Numbered from the stretch's first letter, positions 24,592 to 33,813 are shown. The stretch is 35,127 nucleotides of DNA from OLB16 sp964422415 (GCA_964422415.1 CAYRBI010000044.1:1-35127); one strand, 5' to 3'. Notes: generated by a model from the letters alone, not told the origin. Translations and numbers: made by a program.

Positions 24592-26874
24592 TCACTCATA
24601 CAGCTGCCACGCTGTCTCAGCGACCGCCGATACTCCATCCGCGATATCCACCACATTGGAGATACCCGAGATATTTCCCGATTCATCCGAGGTCCGCAGA
24701 GCGAAGTAAATGTGTTCGCTGTCTTCGGGTAGGCCGGTGACCATGGCTTCCTCTTGAAAGCCGGTGGCCTTGGGAGTGGAGAGATCCGCGAATTCTCCAT
24801 GGCGGAAGACCATGACATCGGTGACCGGGTCCAGTGACCAGCGTAGATCATAGGAAGAGGCCTGGCCGGAGGTGCCATCATCTCCCGGTGCGGACCAACA
24901 CAGGGTGGCCGTGGTTTCTGTACGGGAGACAAGTTTCAGATTCGTGATGGTCGCGGGAGGAGTCACATCCTCGGGGCCGTTCGTGGCGGTTACCGGATTT
25001 GACCAGGCCTCATGCCCCGCGTCATCCATGATCTTGAGTAGGAAAAAGAGTGTGGAGTTTTCGGGCAGGTCCGGGGGAGTGACAGTCTCAATTGTGCCGG
25101 GAGCCATGGGGAAGGAGAGATTCCCTACCAGGGCGCCGGTAGCGAAGGTCTCAACAGTCAAAGGTTCAGTGGCGTAACGCATTTCATAAGTGGCCGCCAT
25201 GCCCAGTGCTCCATCATCCCCTGGCGCGGTCCATTGCAGGGTCACCCGGTTGTCCGAGACATCTGTTACCGTCAAATCGGTGACCGGAGCGGGAGCAAGA
25301 GTGTCAGACACGATATACGAGGCGGCTCCCGGCAGAATATCGATGTGGTAGGTCATGGTAGCGTTGCTGATGCTCGATCCATGCCCATAGGACAGACTGC
25401 TGACGATCAACGCAAAGGTATCGTCACTGGTGGGAATGTCGAACTCCCCATAACCAGTTGGATCCAGTTGCACGGGGACCTCGCTGAGGAGGCTGTAAGA
25501 GGAATCAAACAGGGATGAGGATATGCTTACCTCCGTGTAGGTCACCCGCGCCAGCCAGTCGCCCTGGACCGAGATTGAACCGTGGAAAGCGCCTGTCTCT
25601 CCATCTCCACGCTGGAAGAGGTAGTAGTCATTGGACCAGGGCTCCAGGGAGGTTTCCATGGTCGCGGAGGAAATGGGTTTGTTCCTTTCGGTGAAGAAGA
25701 TGGCATATCCGTCACTTCCCCAAAGACCTTCGCTACCACCAAATATGCCCTCATATAGGCCCCAAAAATACGGAGGTGATTCATCAAAGGAGTAGGAATA
25801 GTCACCTGAGGCCGTATCAAACATGTTGGCCATGGTCCAGTTGTGAAATACGGTCGAAAAATCGGTTCCATGGTCTCGGCGGAGGAAATAATCGACTCCC
25901 TCGGCCCCCTTCAAGGTGCTCTCCGCGAGGGTATGAATCATGGTGTTTCCACCATATTTATCGCCGAGATAACGGTTGAAGTAATACACCGCCCCATATT
26001 GAGACATTTCATTATCCCAGGACGTCACACTATAAGTGGGGGCAATGGCGAAATAGAGCATGTGATCCATGGCCGAAGCCTCGTAGTCGGCTGCATACAT
26101 GGCGTATTCCGCACAGCTCTCGTTGTACCAGACTGTTTCGTTGCGGTCCAAAGCCCAGTGGAGCATGTGTTGATACTCATGCGCGAAGAGCCCCAGCGCC
26201 GTGGTCGAGAGCTCGCCCGTGCTCTCATCCGCGGTGACGAAATATTCATTGATGTAGATCATCTCCCGTTCGTTGCTGTAACCCAATCCGGCATGGTAGG
26301 CCTCGGTGTTGGTATACTGGTTGGCATCATCAAAATAACCTGCGACAGTGCCCCCAAACATAGAGGTTCCGACAAAAGTCGCGATGAGAATCGTCAGGTG
26401 AGGATCACCATCCAACGCATCCGGAAGATCCCCGAAAACCCCCCCGACTTTGCCGTAAATATTGGTTTCGAACTGCTCCATCATCTGATCCAGCAGGTCA
26501 TCATCGATGGAAAGTCCCCATTCCACATAGAGATAGCCGTGATCGCTGATCCGCACTAGATCGGCAGAGGTGAGATACTTTTCCTCGTTGGGGGTGAAGA
26601 CACCCGTGTTCACATAATTGGTGAAGTCCACAATCCCGAAGTATTCGGTCTCCCCCACTTCGTGTGTTTTGGGGATAATCCCTTTGTCCACTTTCCGCGC
26701 CGCATAGGGTTCATAGGGGAGGCTTTCGACGGGAATCTGGCCTTTCACCCGGTGTTGTTGCAGGGCGTTGGTGGCATCGAACCACTCTATGGGTTGGTTC
26801 TGACCATTTCCGGCCAGAGGATAAAAGGCCAGGATCAGCAAGAAGAATCTGTAAATGATGTTCATGTGTGACAT
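24592..26874 (-). CDS. Secreted zinc metallopeptidase (HExxH, M30-like) with two FN3 domains
   Basis: The 760-residue protein opens with a signal peptide (IIYRFFLLILAFYPLAG). HEYQH at 232-236, followed 20 residues later by NESCAEYAM with Glu256, fits the gluzincin pattern of M30-like peptidases (two His plus Glu binding zinc, Glu233 catalytic). A preceding segment GDPHLTILIATFVG and the tyrosine-rich AIAPTYSVTSWDNEMSQYGAVY are consistent. A beta-sandwich region comes next, then FN3 domains at ~510-600 (APAPVTDLTVTDVSDNRVTL) and ~612-705 (PATITNLKLVSRTETTATL), both with the motif W-x-APGDDG. Substrate is unknown; extracellular protein degradation is likely. ATG 26874 or ATG 26865 may be the start, neither with a strong ribosome site. 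Confidence 0.78.
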   Translation of the reverse strand: MSHMNIIYRFFLLILAFYPLAGNGQNQPIEWFDATNALQQHRVKGQIPVESLPYEPYAARKVDKGIIPKTHEVGETEYFGIVDFTNYVNTGVFTPNEEKYLTSADLVRISDHGYLYVEWGLSIDDDLLDQMMEQFETNIYGKVGGVFGDLPDALDGDPHLTILIATFVGTSMFGGTVAGYFDDANQYTNTEAYHAGLGYSNEREMIYINEYFVTADESTGELSTTALGLFAHEYQHMLHWALDRNETVWYNESCAEYAMYAADYEASAMDHMLYFAIAPTYSVTSWDNEMSQYGAVYYFNRYLGDKYGGNTMIHTLAESTLKGAEGVDYFLRRDHGTDFSTVFHNWTMANMFDTASGDYSYSFDESPPYFWGLYEGIFGGSEGLWGSDGYAIFFTERNKPISSATMETSLEPWSNDYYLFQRGDGETGAFHGSISVQGDWLARVTYTEVSISSSLFDSSYSLLSEVPVQLDPTGYGEFDIPTSDDTFALIVSSLSYGHGSSISNATMTYHIDILPGAASYIVSDTLAPAPVTDLTVTDVSDNRVTLQWTAPGDDGALGMAATYEMRYATEPLTVETFATGALVGNLSFPMAPGTIETVTPPDLPENSTLFFLLKIMDDAGHEAWSNPVTATNGPEDVTPPATITNLKLVSRTETTATLCWSAPGDDGTSGQASSYDLRWSLDPVTDVMVFRHGEFADLSTPKATGFQEEAMVTGLPEDSEHIYFALRTSDESGNISGISNVVDIADGVSAVAETAWQLYE

Positions 26875-26974
26875 TTCTCAGTCCATGATAAACAGGGAAT
26901 GAACTAATTGTATCTATCGGATTCTACAACGAAACCTTTTTTTCCCGATCCTCCCTTTGAGTATGGGGGCAGAA

Positions 26975-28126
26975 TCAGGATTCAGGAAGTGATTGCCACT
27001 CTGGAATTTCTGCAAGAAATACATCGTCATTTCCCATCTTGCTGGAGGTGAAGACGATGGCTTTACTGTCCGGAGTAAAAGAAGCATGAGGATGATTTTT
27101 ACCGTTTGGGCTGAGGTGCCCCTGGGTGAGTAGATGGCGTTCGCCGGTGCTGATCTGAATAAGCCACAGATTACGGTCGAAATCGTCTCCTACTGCCCAC
27201 TTTCCATCCGGGCTGCCATGGACATGCCAGGCCTTATATTGACTGTGAAGGGTGGGTGTGCCAGTGGCCAAATCCGCGCTGAGGACACCATGGGGCATCT
27301 TCTTGTGCTCCTCGTCATAAGGCCAAACGGTGAAAATCGCCCGGTCTGGCCCCCACCAGACTTCATGCGTAACCCACTCGTTGTAAGTCTCTTTGTAAAA
27401 AGGTTTGAGACCAGAGCCATCCTGCTTGACCACCCACATCCGTTGAGGAGCATCTCCCCCAGTTTCATAGCAGAACATCAGCAGCCCGGGGATGAGAGGA
27501 TTGGCTTGTGTGTGTCCGGTCTTGAAATCAACTTCACAGACCTTTTTCCATTGACCGGAGGAAATATTAAAAGCCACGATTCCCCATCGTTTTTCCTTCT
27601 CAAAACAAGCCGCCGCATAAAGGGTTTTTTCATCGGCATCCAGGGTCAGGCCATGGGCCTCCTCACAGATGGGGGGACTCTCTCCGATTTGTTGGCGTTG
27701 TGTCAGGCCATCGAAAACACCATTGACCTGGATCCGGTGAATCCCTGATCCATCCATGAAGTACAGAGAATCATCCCTGCGTGCCAGGGTAAAATCGGCA
27801 CTCCCAGGGGGTGTCAGGCGCTGAATCCGCCCGGTTTTCATCTCGATGGCATGGGGAAGCATTCCGTCTGAACGGTCCGAGCTGAACACAAGGTACTCCA
27901 TGCCTGGAGTCCACATGGGATGGGTTTGATAGACAACCTGGTTCTTGGAGGGGCCATGAGTTAACGGCCGGATACAGGTGCCAGTCTTTTCATCCCGGTA
28001 TTCACTTATTTCGGAGGGCCACGCTCCGGTTTCCGGTGTGTTTCCCGCCATGAGGCTTTTCACCCCGAAACTTCCGGTGGTCAATGCAACCGCTTGAAGG
28101 AAGCCACGCCGGTTGATTCTTTTCAT
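26975..28126 (-). CDS. Tat-exported oligogalacturonate-lyase-like protein (PL22)
   Basis: The 383-residue protein has a twin-arginine signal (NRRGFLQAVALTTGSFG). Its propeller-like repeats match the PL22 oligogalacturonate lyase family: QTHPMWTPGMEYLVFSSDR, FKTGHTQANP (His205, Gln207), VTHEVWW (His254) and AWHVHGSPDGKW (His301, His303). In characterised PL22 enzymes three histidines and a glutamine bind manganese and cleave unsaturated digalacturonate; the residues seen could serve this. Characterised bacterial members are cytoplasmic, so a Tat signal is notable. ATG 28126 overlaps the gmk stop (ATGA), implying translational coupling to gmk. The frame extends 95 codons further upstream through gmk without a plausible start. 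Family likely, substrate unverified. Confidence 0.8.
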   Translation of the reverse strand: MKRINRRGFLQAVALTTGSFGVKSLMAGNTPETGAWPSEISEYRDEKTGTCIRPLTHGPSKNQVVYQTHPMWTPGMEYLVFSSDRSDGMLPHAIEMKTGRIQRLTPPGSADFTLARRDDSLYFMDGSGIHRIQVNGVFDGLTQRQQIGESPPICEEAHGLTLDADEKTLYAAACFEKEKRWGIVAFNISSGQWKKVCEVDFKTGHTQANPLIPGLLMFCYETGGDAPQRMWVVKQDGSGLKPFYKETYNEWVTHEVWWGPDRAIFTVWPYDEEHKKMPHGVLSADLATGTPTLHSQYKAWHVHGSPDGKWAVGDDFDRNLWLIQISTGERHLLTQGHLSPNGKNHPHASFTPDSKAIVFTSSKMGNDDVFLAEIPEWQSLPES

Positions 28127-28758
28127 GAAGTGATCCCAGGCAATGAAAGATCGAGTTGCTGTAAGCGCCTTCCAGTCCGTTCTGGACGGCACCGGTCCGC
28201 CACCAGGATCGCCCGGACCCGCGCCACCGCCTCTTCGAGTGATCGATTGACCACCCAGTAATCGTAATCCTTGGCGAAGGACAACTCCCCACGAGCATTC
28301 TTGAGCCTGACCGCCATGTCTTCCTCGGAGACATCTCCGCGCCCACGGATCCGGAGTTCGAGATCTTCCATTGAGGGTGGTAGGAGGAAGATCAAGAGCG
28401 ACTCCGCGCAACGTTTTCGTACCTGTATTCCACCCTGGACATCAATCACCAGCAGGGCATCGGCTCCCTTGTGGAGATGCTCCTCCAAAGGGCCGCGCGG
28501 AGTCCCATAAAAATAATCGTGGACCTTGGCGTATTCGAGGAACAAGTCCTGTTCGATACCCTTCTGGAAGTCCTCGGGGGAGAGAAAGAGATAGTCCTTC
28601 CCATGTATCTCACCGGGACGGGGCGGGCGTGTGGTGGCCGAGATCGAGGAGACCACATCCTGGTATCTCGCGAGCAGCTGGCGCTGGATGGTGGTCTTGC
28701 CCACCCCGGAGGGCCCGGAAAGGACTACTGGGATTCCGGAGGGTGCCTCACTCGACAT
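28123..28758 (-). CDS. gmk: Guanylate kinase
   Basis: The 211-residue enzyme phosphorylates GMP to GDP with ATP. The P-loop GPSGVGKT lies at 15-22. The GMP-binding region contains SATTRPPRPGEIHGKDYLF, and EYAKVHDYFYGTP and LLVIDVQGG follow as expected. The C-terminus is slightly longer and more basic than usual (CRPERTGRRLQQLDL). Starts at ATG 28758, inside the end of yicC (11-base overlap); a GTG at 28773 is also possible. The order yicC-gmk is common in bacteria, but rpoZ, the usual next gene, is replaced by a PL22-like lyase gene that overlaps the gmk stop. Confidence 0.95.
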   Translation of the reverse strand: MSSEAPSGIPVVLSGPSGVGKTTIQRQLLARYQDVVSSISATTRPPRPGEIHGKDYLFLSPEDFQKGIEQDLFLEYAKVHDYFYGTPRGPLEEHLHKGADALLVIDVQGGIQVRKRCAESLLIFLLPPSMEDLELRIRGRGDVSEEDMAVRLKNARGELSFAKDYDYWVVNRSLEEAVARVRAILVADRCRPERTGRRLQQLDLSLPGITS

Positions 28759-29629
28759 TCTGCGCCTGTTCACGCAACCGTTCGACCAGGTTCTTCATGG
28801 TGAGCACAGTCTGCGTGACCTCCAGGTGATTGGCCTTGCTGCCGATTGTGTTGACCTCGCGGAACATCTCTTGAAGCAGGAAATCGAGCTGGCGCCCCAC
28901 CGGTTCAGGTACCGAGATGATCTTATGGAATTGCTTGAAGTGACTATCCAGACGTGCTAGCTCCTCGGAGATATCGCAACGGTCCGCGAAGAGAGCCACT
29001 TCCTGATGTAAACGGGTGGGATCCAGTCCGCCATTCTCCGAGAGAAGATTCTTCAGGCGGGTCTGGAGCCGGTCACGGTAATCCTCGACCACGGTGGACT
29101 TGAGTTGTTCGAGTTTCAGACGCTGTTCTTCGAGACTGGCGAGTGTCTTGCGGAAGTCCTCGGCCAACGCGGTTCCTTCCCGGGCACGCATCTCGCCGAG
29201 CGAACGGATCGCCTGGTCGACAATCGGACGGACCGCGCACCAGGCCTCCTCTGGATCAGCGCTGACATCCGCCACCGAGAGCACTTCTGGCATACGCAGG
29301 ATGAACTCCAGCCCCACTGAATTGGAAACCTCGAGCGCATCGGCGGCCTTCTCGACGGCATTGAGATAAAGTTTTGCCAGGGGGATGTTGAGTGCCGGCT
29401 CGGCCAACGCTCCCTCGCCTGCCGTCAGATTCAGGGTGATCTCTACCCGTCCCCGCGCGATGCAGTTCTTAAGGTGATTGAGGAGCTGCGGCTCGAGGAA
29501 GGAGAGCTGCCTCGGAAGGCGGATGCGGGTGTCCAGGAAACGGTGGTTGACTGACTTGATCTCCACCACCAGACGTCCCTGGGGGGTCTCCCCCTCGGCG
29601 TGCCCATAACCAGTCATGCTTGATATCAC
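28748..29629 (-). CDS. yicC: YicC-family endoribonuclease
   Basis: A 293-residue YicC protein. The N-terminus SMTGYGHAEG, then VEIKSVNHRFLDTRIRLP, and the C-terminal DUF1732-type segment QLDFLLQEMFREVNTIGSKA are family signatures. YicC proteins are RNA endonucleases implicated in small-RNA turnover. The GTG at 29629 was chosen because it gives MISSMTGYG, matching the short lead seen in E. coli (MIRSMTAYA); an upstream TTG (29641) and ATG 29617 are alternatives, and ribosome-site evidence is weak. It is first in a yicC-gmk-PL22 transcript and diverges from the NPCBM enzyme gene. Confidence 0.93.
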   Translation of the reverse strand: MISSMTGYGHAEGETPQGRLVVEIKSVNHRFLDTRIRLPRQLSFLEPQLLNHLKNCIARGRVEITLNLTAGEGALAEPALNIPLAKLYLNAVEKAADALEVSNSVGLEFILRMPEVLSVADVSADPEEAWCAVRPIVDQAIRSLGEMRAREGTALAEDFRKTLASLEEQRLKLEQLKSTVVEDYRDRLQTRLKNLLSENGGLDPTRLHQEVALFADRCDISEELARLDSHFKQFHKIISVPEPVGRQLDFLLQEMFREVNTIGSKANHLEVTQTVLTMKNLVERLREQAQNVE

Positions 29630-29742
29630 GGATATATTCAACCTTTCACAAATGTCTGACCGGCATGTTGGCAGGTGGTACTAGTCACTGTCAACAAGTC
29701 CTTGGAGAATGGGGAATCACTTTATTGAAAAAGGAGCCTGTA

Positions 29743-32700
29743 ATGAAACCAGTCTTTCTTATAGCCGTTCTCCTATCGGTGGTACTTCCAGCCGCCCAGT
29801 GTGACGAAACCAAGACATACGATTCCCCAGAGAAGCTCCTCCTTTACCAGATGCAGGGCTGGGGTTCCCTGGGCATTAACACAGCGGTGGTTCCCACCGA
29901 TGGCCGTCAACCCATGCTGCTCAAGATCGGCGGCCAGTCCTTCGAGAAGGGGCTGGGAACTCATGCTCCTGGCGAGATGGTGCTTTCACTCGATGGCCGC
30001 TTCTCACTCTTCGAGGCCATGGTGGGCATCCAGGACCAGGGCGGAACCCAGGGAAGTGTGGTCTTCCAGGTCTTTGTGGATGAAGAGAAATGCTTTGATA
30101 GTGGTGTCATCCGTGGAGGAGATGCCCCCAAGCCGGTCTCAGTGAAGACGGAGGGCGGTCAGGTTCTCCGCCTGGTGGTCACTGATGCGGGAGATGGCAT
30201 CAGCTGTGACTGCGCGGATTGGGCCAACTGCCTGCTCACCCAGGCCGTTGGGGCGGCGGGCACTTCCGCTCGCTCCAAAAATGTCAACCAGATTGACTTG
30301 GCTCCCTTTGCGCGAGTAGTGACCTCGGATCCGGAGCGGATGGATGGCGCACGTTCCAACCGGGTTCAGGAGTTCGCTCCCGAGGATGTCTTCCTCGATT
30401 CTCCCGTCCCCGCCGAGGATGGGGTCTACCTGGTTCCTGCCTGGAAAGGACAGACCGGCTGTATTGGCCTTCAATGGGCGGAACGCCGTCTCCTCAAACG
30501 AATCAGCCTCACTTTCGATGGACCCGAGCCTCCCGCGCCAGTGGATCAGGTCCGGCTTCAATACTGGGTGGGTGAATCCCCTTGGCAGGGTAAGTGGGAG
30601 TCCGCTCCGTTCAAGATCGTGGCTGAAAGTGCCACTTGGACCTGTACCTTTGGCGGGGAGAATCCCCTCCTGCCGGGTACTGGAACCGAGAAGATTCGTT
30701 GGATCTGGCCGCAGACCACACAGAGTGTCCGGGTGAAGGGGCTTGAGGCCTTTGGCTTCGGGGCGTGGGCCGAGGTGGCTCTCCGGGTGGAGAGTGACTC
30801 CGGTGTAGATCAAGAAGAGGGCCAGATCGAAATCTATAATGGTCAGCTCATTTCCAAGGATGGAAACGCAATACTTTCATCCCCGTGGGATATCGAAGCC
30901 AAACTTCCTCTCAAGGTCCGCTACACACCGCCTCTCCCCTGGAAGACCGATCGGACGGTCCTTTCATTCCGGACCTCACAGGGCAGTTTTGGGGTCTCAA
31001 TCGAAGATGTCCTCAAGAACCAGCGGGTGTATGTCCGGGATTATGGCGTCTATGTGACCCTGGCCTCGGAGAAGATGTCCCTTGCTGAGTACAAGGCCTC
31101 CCTCAAAGATCAGAAAACAGTGCTTACCCGTGTTCGTGAGATGCCCGATCAGACCTTCGCGGCGGCCATCGAGCATGTCCACAACCCTGCCCAGGATGAT
31201 GGCCCGATGATGATCTCTCTGGCCTGTGACAACTGGAAATACGCGGTAGACCGCAGTGGAAGACTTCAGTTTGATAGCCACCCGGATGATCCGCACCAGA
31301 GCTGGGGATCCTGGGTGCCGGCCTGGAGCATGGTTCCCGTCTATGGCGAGGGTGACCAGGCCACCATCGAACGGGGCCTCGATGGCGAATGGATCCCCAT
31401 CCATGTGAGCCACAAGAAGATGAGTAATGGTCTGATCTACACCCAACGCTCCTTTGTCGCCCCCACCGGCGAGAGCGTGAAGGATTCCCCCTGGCTGAAC
31501 ACGAAGCCGTTGTGCGTGGTGGAGATCGAGGTTGAGAACACCGCCTCCGCAGCCGGCGAGGCGCTCCTTTCTCTCCAGTTCGCGGCAAAGGATGTGAAGG
31601 ATGCCGCCCTTGCTGAGGCAGAACAGGGATTTCTGGTGCGCCAGGGGGACCATCCAGTGGTGGCGATCAGCTCCAAGGGAATCGCCCCGCTGACCTTGTC
31701 CGCCAAGGAGAATCTCAGCCTTCAGTGGCGGGGACAGCTGGCTGCGAACAGCAAGGCACGCCTGGTGGTCACTATTCCCGGCTGGAAAGCAGGCGGGAAT
31801 GAGAACTTGTTTGTGACCGATACCCAGCCACTGCTCGAAAGCACCAAGGCCTACTGGGAAAAGGCCCTTGCCTCCACGATTCAGATCGAGACCCCGGACC
31901 CGCTGTTGAACAAGGTCATCAAGGCCTCCATGGTTCATTGTCTCTTGGCGGCGCGTAATGACCCCTCCGATGGTACGATCGCCGCCTGGATTTCCTCCGA
32001 CCGTTATGGCCCCCTCGAGAGCGAGGCCCACTCGATCATCCTCGGGATGGGACGCATGGGGCAGACCGATTTCGCGCGGGAGTCGCTGGATTACTTCATC
32101 AAGCAGTACAATCCGCAGGGCTTCCTTACCACCGGCTACACCCTGATGGGTACTGGTTGGCACTTGTGGGTACTTGCCGAGTGTTTCCACCTCGCCCAGG
32201 ACAAGTCCTGGTTAGAGAAACATGCCTCCGAGGTTGAACGGGTCTGCATGTGGATCATGGCCCAGACCAAAAAGACTCAGCGCAAGGGCTTTGATGGGAA
32301 CTCGTTGCCTGAGTATGGCCTGATTCCGCCGGGAGTCGCCGCGGACTGGAACCGTTTCGCCTACCGTTTCGCACTCCAGGGACATTTCCTGGCGGGATTG
32401 AGGGATGCGGGGACGGCCCTCAAGGAGATCGGCCAACCGGGAGCCGGGGACCTCACCCAGGCCGCCGAAGATTACAAGACCGCTCTCTTCCGCGCTTACC
32501 GTTGGAACCAGGCGAGGACACCAGTGGTGGCTCTGCAGGATGGTACCTTCGTTCCCGCCTCGCCCTCGATTCTGTATGCCTTTGGTCCCTCCGGAGACAT
32601 CTTCCCCGGCGAGGATGGCAACCGCAGCTGGTGTTATGATGTCGAACTGGGCGCGAACCACCTAGCGGCCATGGAGGTAATGGATCCCAATTGCCGTGAA

Positions 32701-33354
32701 GCCGGTTGGATCCTCGACCACCTGGAGGATTTCCAGTTCTTGCAGACGGGGATGTGCGACTATCCTGGCGAGAAAAGCCAGGCGGATTGGTTCAACCTGG
32801 GGGGCTTCTCGAAGGTCCAGCCCTACTACACCCGTGCGATTGATGTGTATGCCAAGCGGGATGATGTCAAACCCTTTATCCGCTCCTACTTCAATGCGGT
32901 ACCGAGCCTGCTGAGTTTGGAGAACCTCTCCTTCTGGGAGCACTTCCATAACACCGGCGGCTGGAACAAGACTCATGAGACCGGCGCCTTCCTCTCCCAG
33001 ACACGCACCCTGTTCCTGATGGAGCGTGGTGAGGAACTTTGGCTGGCCCCCTTTGTGACCAATAACTGGCTCAAACCGGGCCAGAAGGTCTCCGTGGCCA
33101 ATGCCCCCACCCACTTCGGTCCAGTGAGCTATGAGATCGTCTCTTCGGCGGACAAGGGCTTTATCGAGGCCACTGTCCAGTGCCCCACACGTACTCAACC
33201 CAAGGAGATTGTGCTGCGTGTCCGTCACCCGGAGGGCAAGCGGATGACCTCAGTCCTGGTAAATGGGGCCGCGTATACGAACTTCGATCCGGAGCGGGAG
33301 ATCATCCGGCTCTCTCCCAATAGCGGGAAGGTTGAAGTGAAGGTGATGTATTGA
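29743..33354 (+). CDS. Large secreted NPCBM-domain glycosidase-like protein ((alpha/alpha)6 barrel)
   Basis: The 1203-residue protein has a signal peptide (MKPVFLIAVLLSVVLPAAQ). An NPCBM carbohydrate-binding domain lies at ~32-165: QGWGSLG, IGGQSFEKGLGTHAPGE and TDAGDGISCDCADWANC. The middle (~190-700) is beta-rich. From ~720 to ~1100 the sequence looks like a six-hairpin toroid as in alpha-L-rhamnosidase and related glycosidases: NKVIKASMVHCLLAARND, AWISSDRYGPLESEAHSII, LTTGYTLMGTGWHLWVLAE and WCYDVELGANHLAAME. A short beta tail closes the protein. AAGGAG six bases before ATG 29743 fixes the start. Catalytic residues cannot be named with safety and no GH family is assigned. Transcribed alone, ending at a GC-rich hairpin. 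Confidence 0.75.
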   Translation: MKPVFLIAVLLSVVLPAAQCDETKTYDSPEKLLLYQMQGWGSLGINTAVVPTDGRQPMLLKIGGQSFEKGLGTHAPGEMVLSLDGRFSLFEAMVGIQDQGGTQGSVVFQVFVDEEKCFDSGVIRGGDAPKPVSVKTEGGQVLRLVVTDAGDGISCDCADWANCLLTQAVGAAGTSARSKNVNQIDLAPFARVVTSDPERMDGARSNRVQEFAPEDVFLDSPVPAEDGVYLVPAWKGQTGCIGLQWAERRLLKRISLTFDGPEPPAPVDQVRLQYWVGESPWQGKWESAPFKIVAESATWTCTFGGENPLLPGTGTEKIRWIWPQTTQSVRVKGLEAFGFGAWAEVALRVESDSGVDQEEGQIEIYNGQLISKDGNAILSSPWDIEAKLPLKVRYTPPLPWKTDRTVLSFRTSQGSFGVSIEDVLKNQRVYVRDYGVYVTLASEKMSLAEYKASLKDQKTVLTRVREMPDQTFAAAIEHVHNPAQDDGPMMISLACDNWKYAVDRSGRLQFDSHPDDPHQSWGSWVPAWSMVPVYGEGDQATIERGLDGEWIPIHVSHKKMSNGLIYTQRSFVAPTGESVKDSPWLNTKPLCVVEIEVENTASAAGEALLSLQFAAKDVKDAALAEAEQGFLVRQGDHPVVAISSKGIAPLTLSAKENLSLQWRGQLAANSKARLVVTIPGWKAGGNENLFVTDTQPLLESTKAYWEKALASTIQIETPDPLLNKVIKASMVHCLLAARNDPSDGTIAAWISSDRYGPLESEAHSIILGMGRMGQTDFARESLDYFIKQYNPQGFLTTGYTLMGTGWHLWVLAECFHLAQDKSWLEKHASEVERVCMWIMAQTKKTQRKGFDGNSLPEYGLIPPGVAADWNRFAYRFALQGHFLAGLRDAGTALKEIGQPGAGDLTQAAEDYKTALFRAYRWNQARTPVVALQDGTFVPASPSILYAFGPSGDIFPGEDGNRSWCYDVELGANHLAAMEVMDPNCREAGWILDHLEDFQFLQTGMCDYPGEKSQADWFNLGGFSKVQPYYTRAIDVYAKRDDVKPFIRSYFNAVPSLLSLENLSFWEHFHNTGGWNKTHETGAFLSQTRTLFLMERGEELWLAPFVTNNWLKPGQKVSVANAPTHFGPVSYEIVSSADKGFIEATVQCPTRTQPKEIVLRVRHPEGKRMTSVLVNGAAYTNFDPEREIIRLSPNSGKVEVKVMY

Positions 33355-33370
33355 ATCCTATAGTGCTGTT

Positions 33371-33406
33371 AACCCTGGCCGGGTTGTTTGTGGCCCGGCC
33401 AGGGTT
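33371..33406 (+). terminator. GC-rich hairpin after the NPCBM enzyme gene
   Basis: A perfect 13-bp stem (33371-33383 with 33394-33406) with a ten-base loop starts 16 bases after the stop. No T run follows, so it is a terminator-like structure rather than a canonical intrinsic terminator. Confidence 0.6.
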
Positions 33407-33438
33407 GCGGTATATTGGGAGAAGGAGGGAGAGTGGAT

Positions 33439-33573
33439 ATGGCGGAATCGATGGAGGAGGTAAAGGATTGGGAGGCGGAGATTGAAAAACGCCTCCAGGA
33501 GGTACGAGAAGGCAAGGTGGAATGTCGTGACGCACGCGAAGCAGTTCTCGGAATAATATTGGAAATCATCTAA
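33439..33573 (+). CDS. 44-residue helical protein resembling the C-terminal half of addiction-module antitoxins
   Basis: AAGGAGG (33422-33428) ten bases before the ATG supports translation. The charged sequence WEAEIEKRLQEVREGKVE resembles the end of the putative addiction-module component family (PF09720, pattern W-E-x-E-I-x-x-R-x-x-E-x-x-x-G-K-V). The family's usual N-terminal helices and its terminal W-E-E-V are missing, so the gene may be a truncated antitoxin or an unrelated small helical protein. It stands 24 bases before the DUF433 gene and may share its transcript. Confidence 0.5.
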   Translation: MAESMEEVKDWEAEIEKRLQEVREGKVECRDAREAVLGIILEII

Positions 33574-33597
33574 TGCATTTCACAAGGAGTAGCCTGT

Positions 33598-33813
33598 ATG
33601 AACCCACGTATTACGACCGATCCTGAAATCTGTGGTGGCGAGCCGTGCATTGCCGGAACCCGCATCCCGGTTCATACCATCCTAAGCCACCTGGCCGCTG
33701 GAGACTCCCAAGAGGGCATCCTTCAGGACTTTCCACGGATAGAACGAGAAGATATTGCAGCTTGTCTGGAGTATGCGGCGTATCTCTGTACTGAGAAGGC
33801 GGTAGTGGCGTGA
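33598..33813 (+). CDS. DUF433 antitoxin
   Basis: The 71-residue protein carries the DUF433 signature: ITTDPEICGGEPCIAGTRIP near the start, then a helix-turn-helix-like SQEGILQDFPRIEREDIAAC. Members are usually DNA-binding antitoxins of PIN-like DUF5615 toxins and may repress their own operon. AAGGAG lies eight bases before the ATG. The stop overlaps the GTG of the toxin gene (GTGA, 33810-33813), the normal layout for this type of pair. Confidence 0.88.
   Translation: MNPRITTDPEICGGEPCIAGTRIPVHTILSHLAAGDSQEGILQDFPRIEREDIAACLEYAAYLCTEKAVVA

Noticed and set aside
24287..24595. 102-codon minus-strand frame with an internal GGAGGGG-ATG
   Set aside because: Overlaps the leader and start of the Spy-like gene and has no protein-like features; the ribosome-site match is probably chance.
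25843..26559. 238-codon plus-strand frame
   Set aside because: Antisense shadow of the metallopeptidase, which has intact zinc-binding motifs.
30997..32190. 397-codon minus-strand frame
   Set aside because: Lies wholly inside the NPCBM enzyme gene on the other strand; composition follows the sense codons and no family is recognisable.
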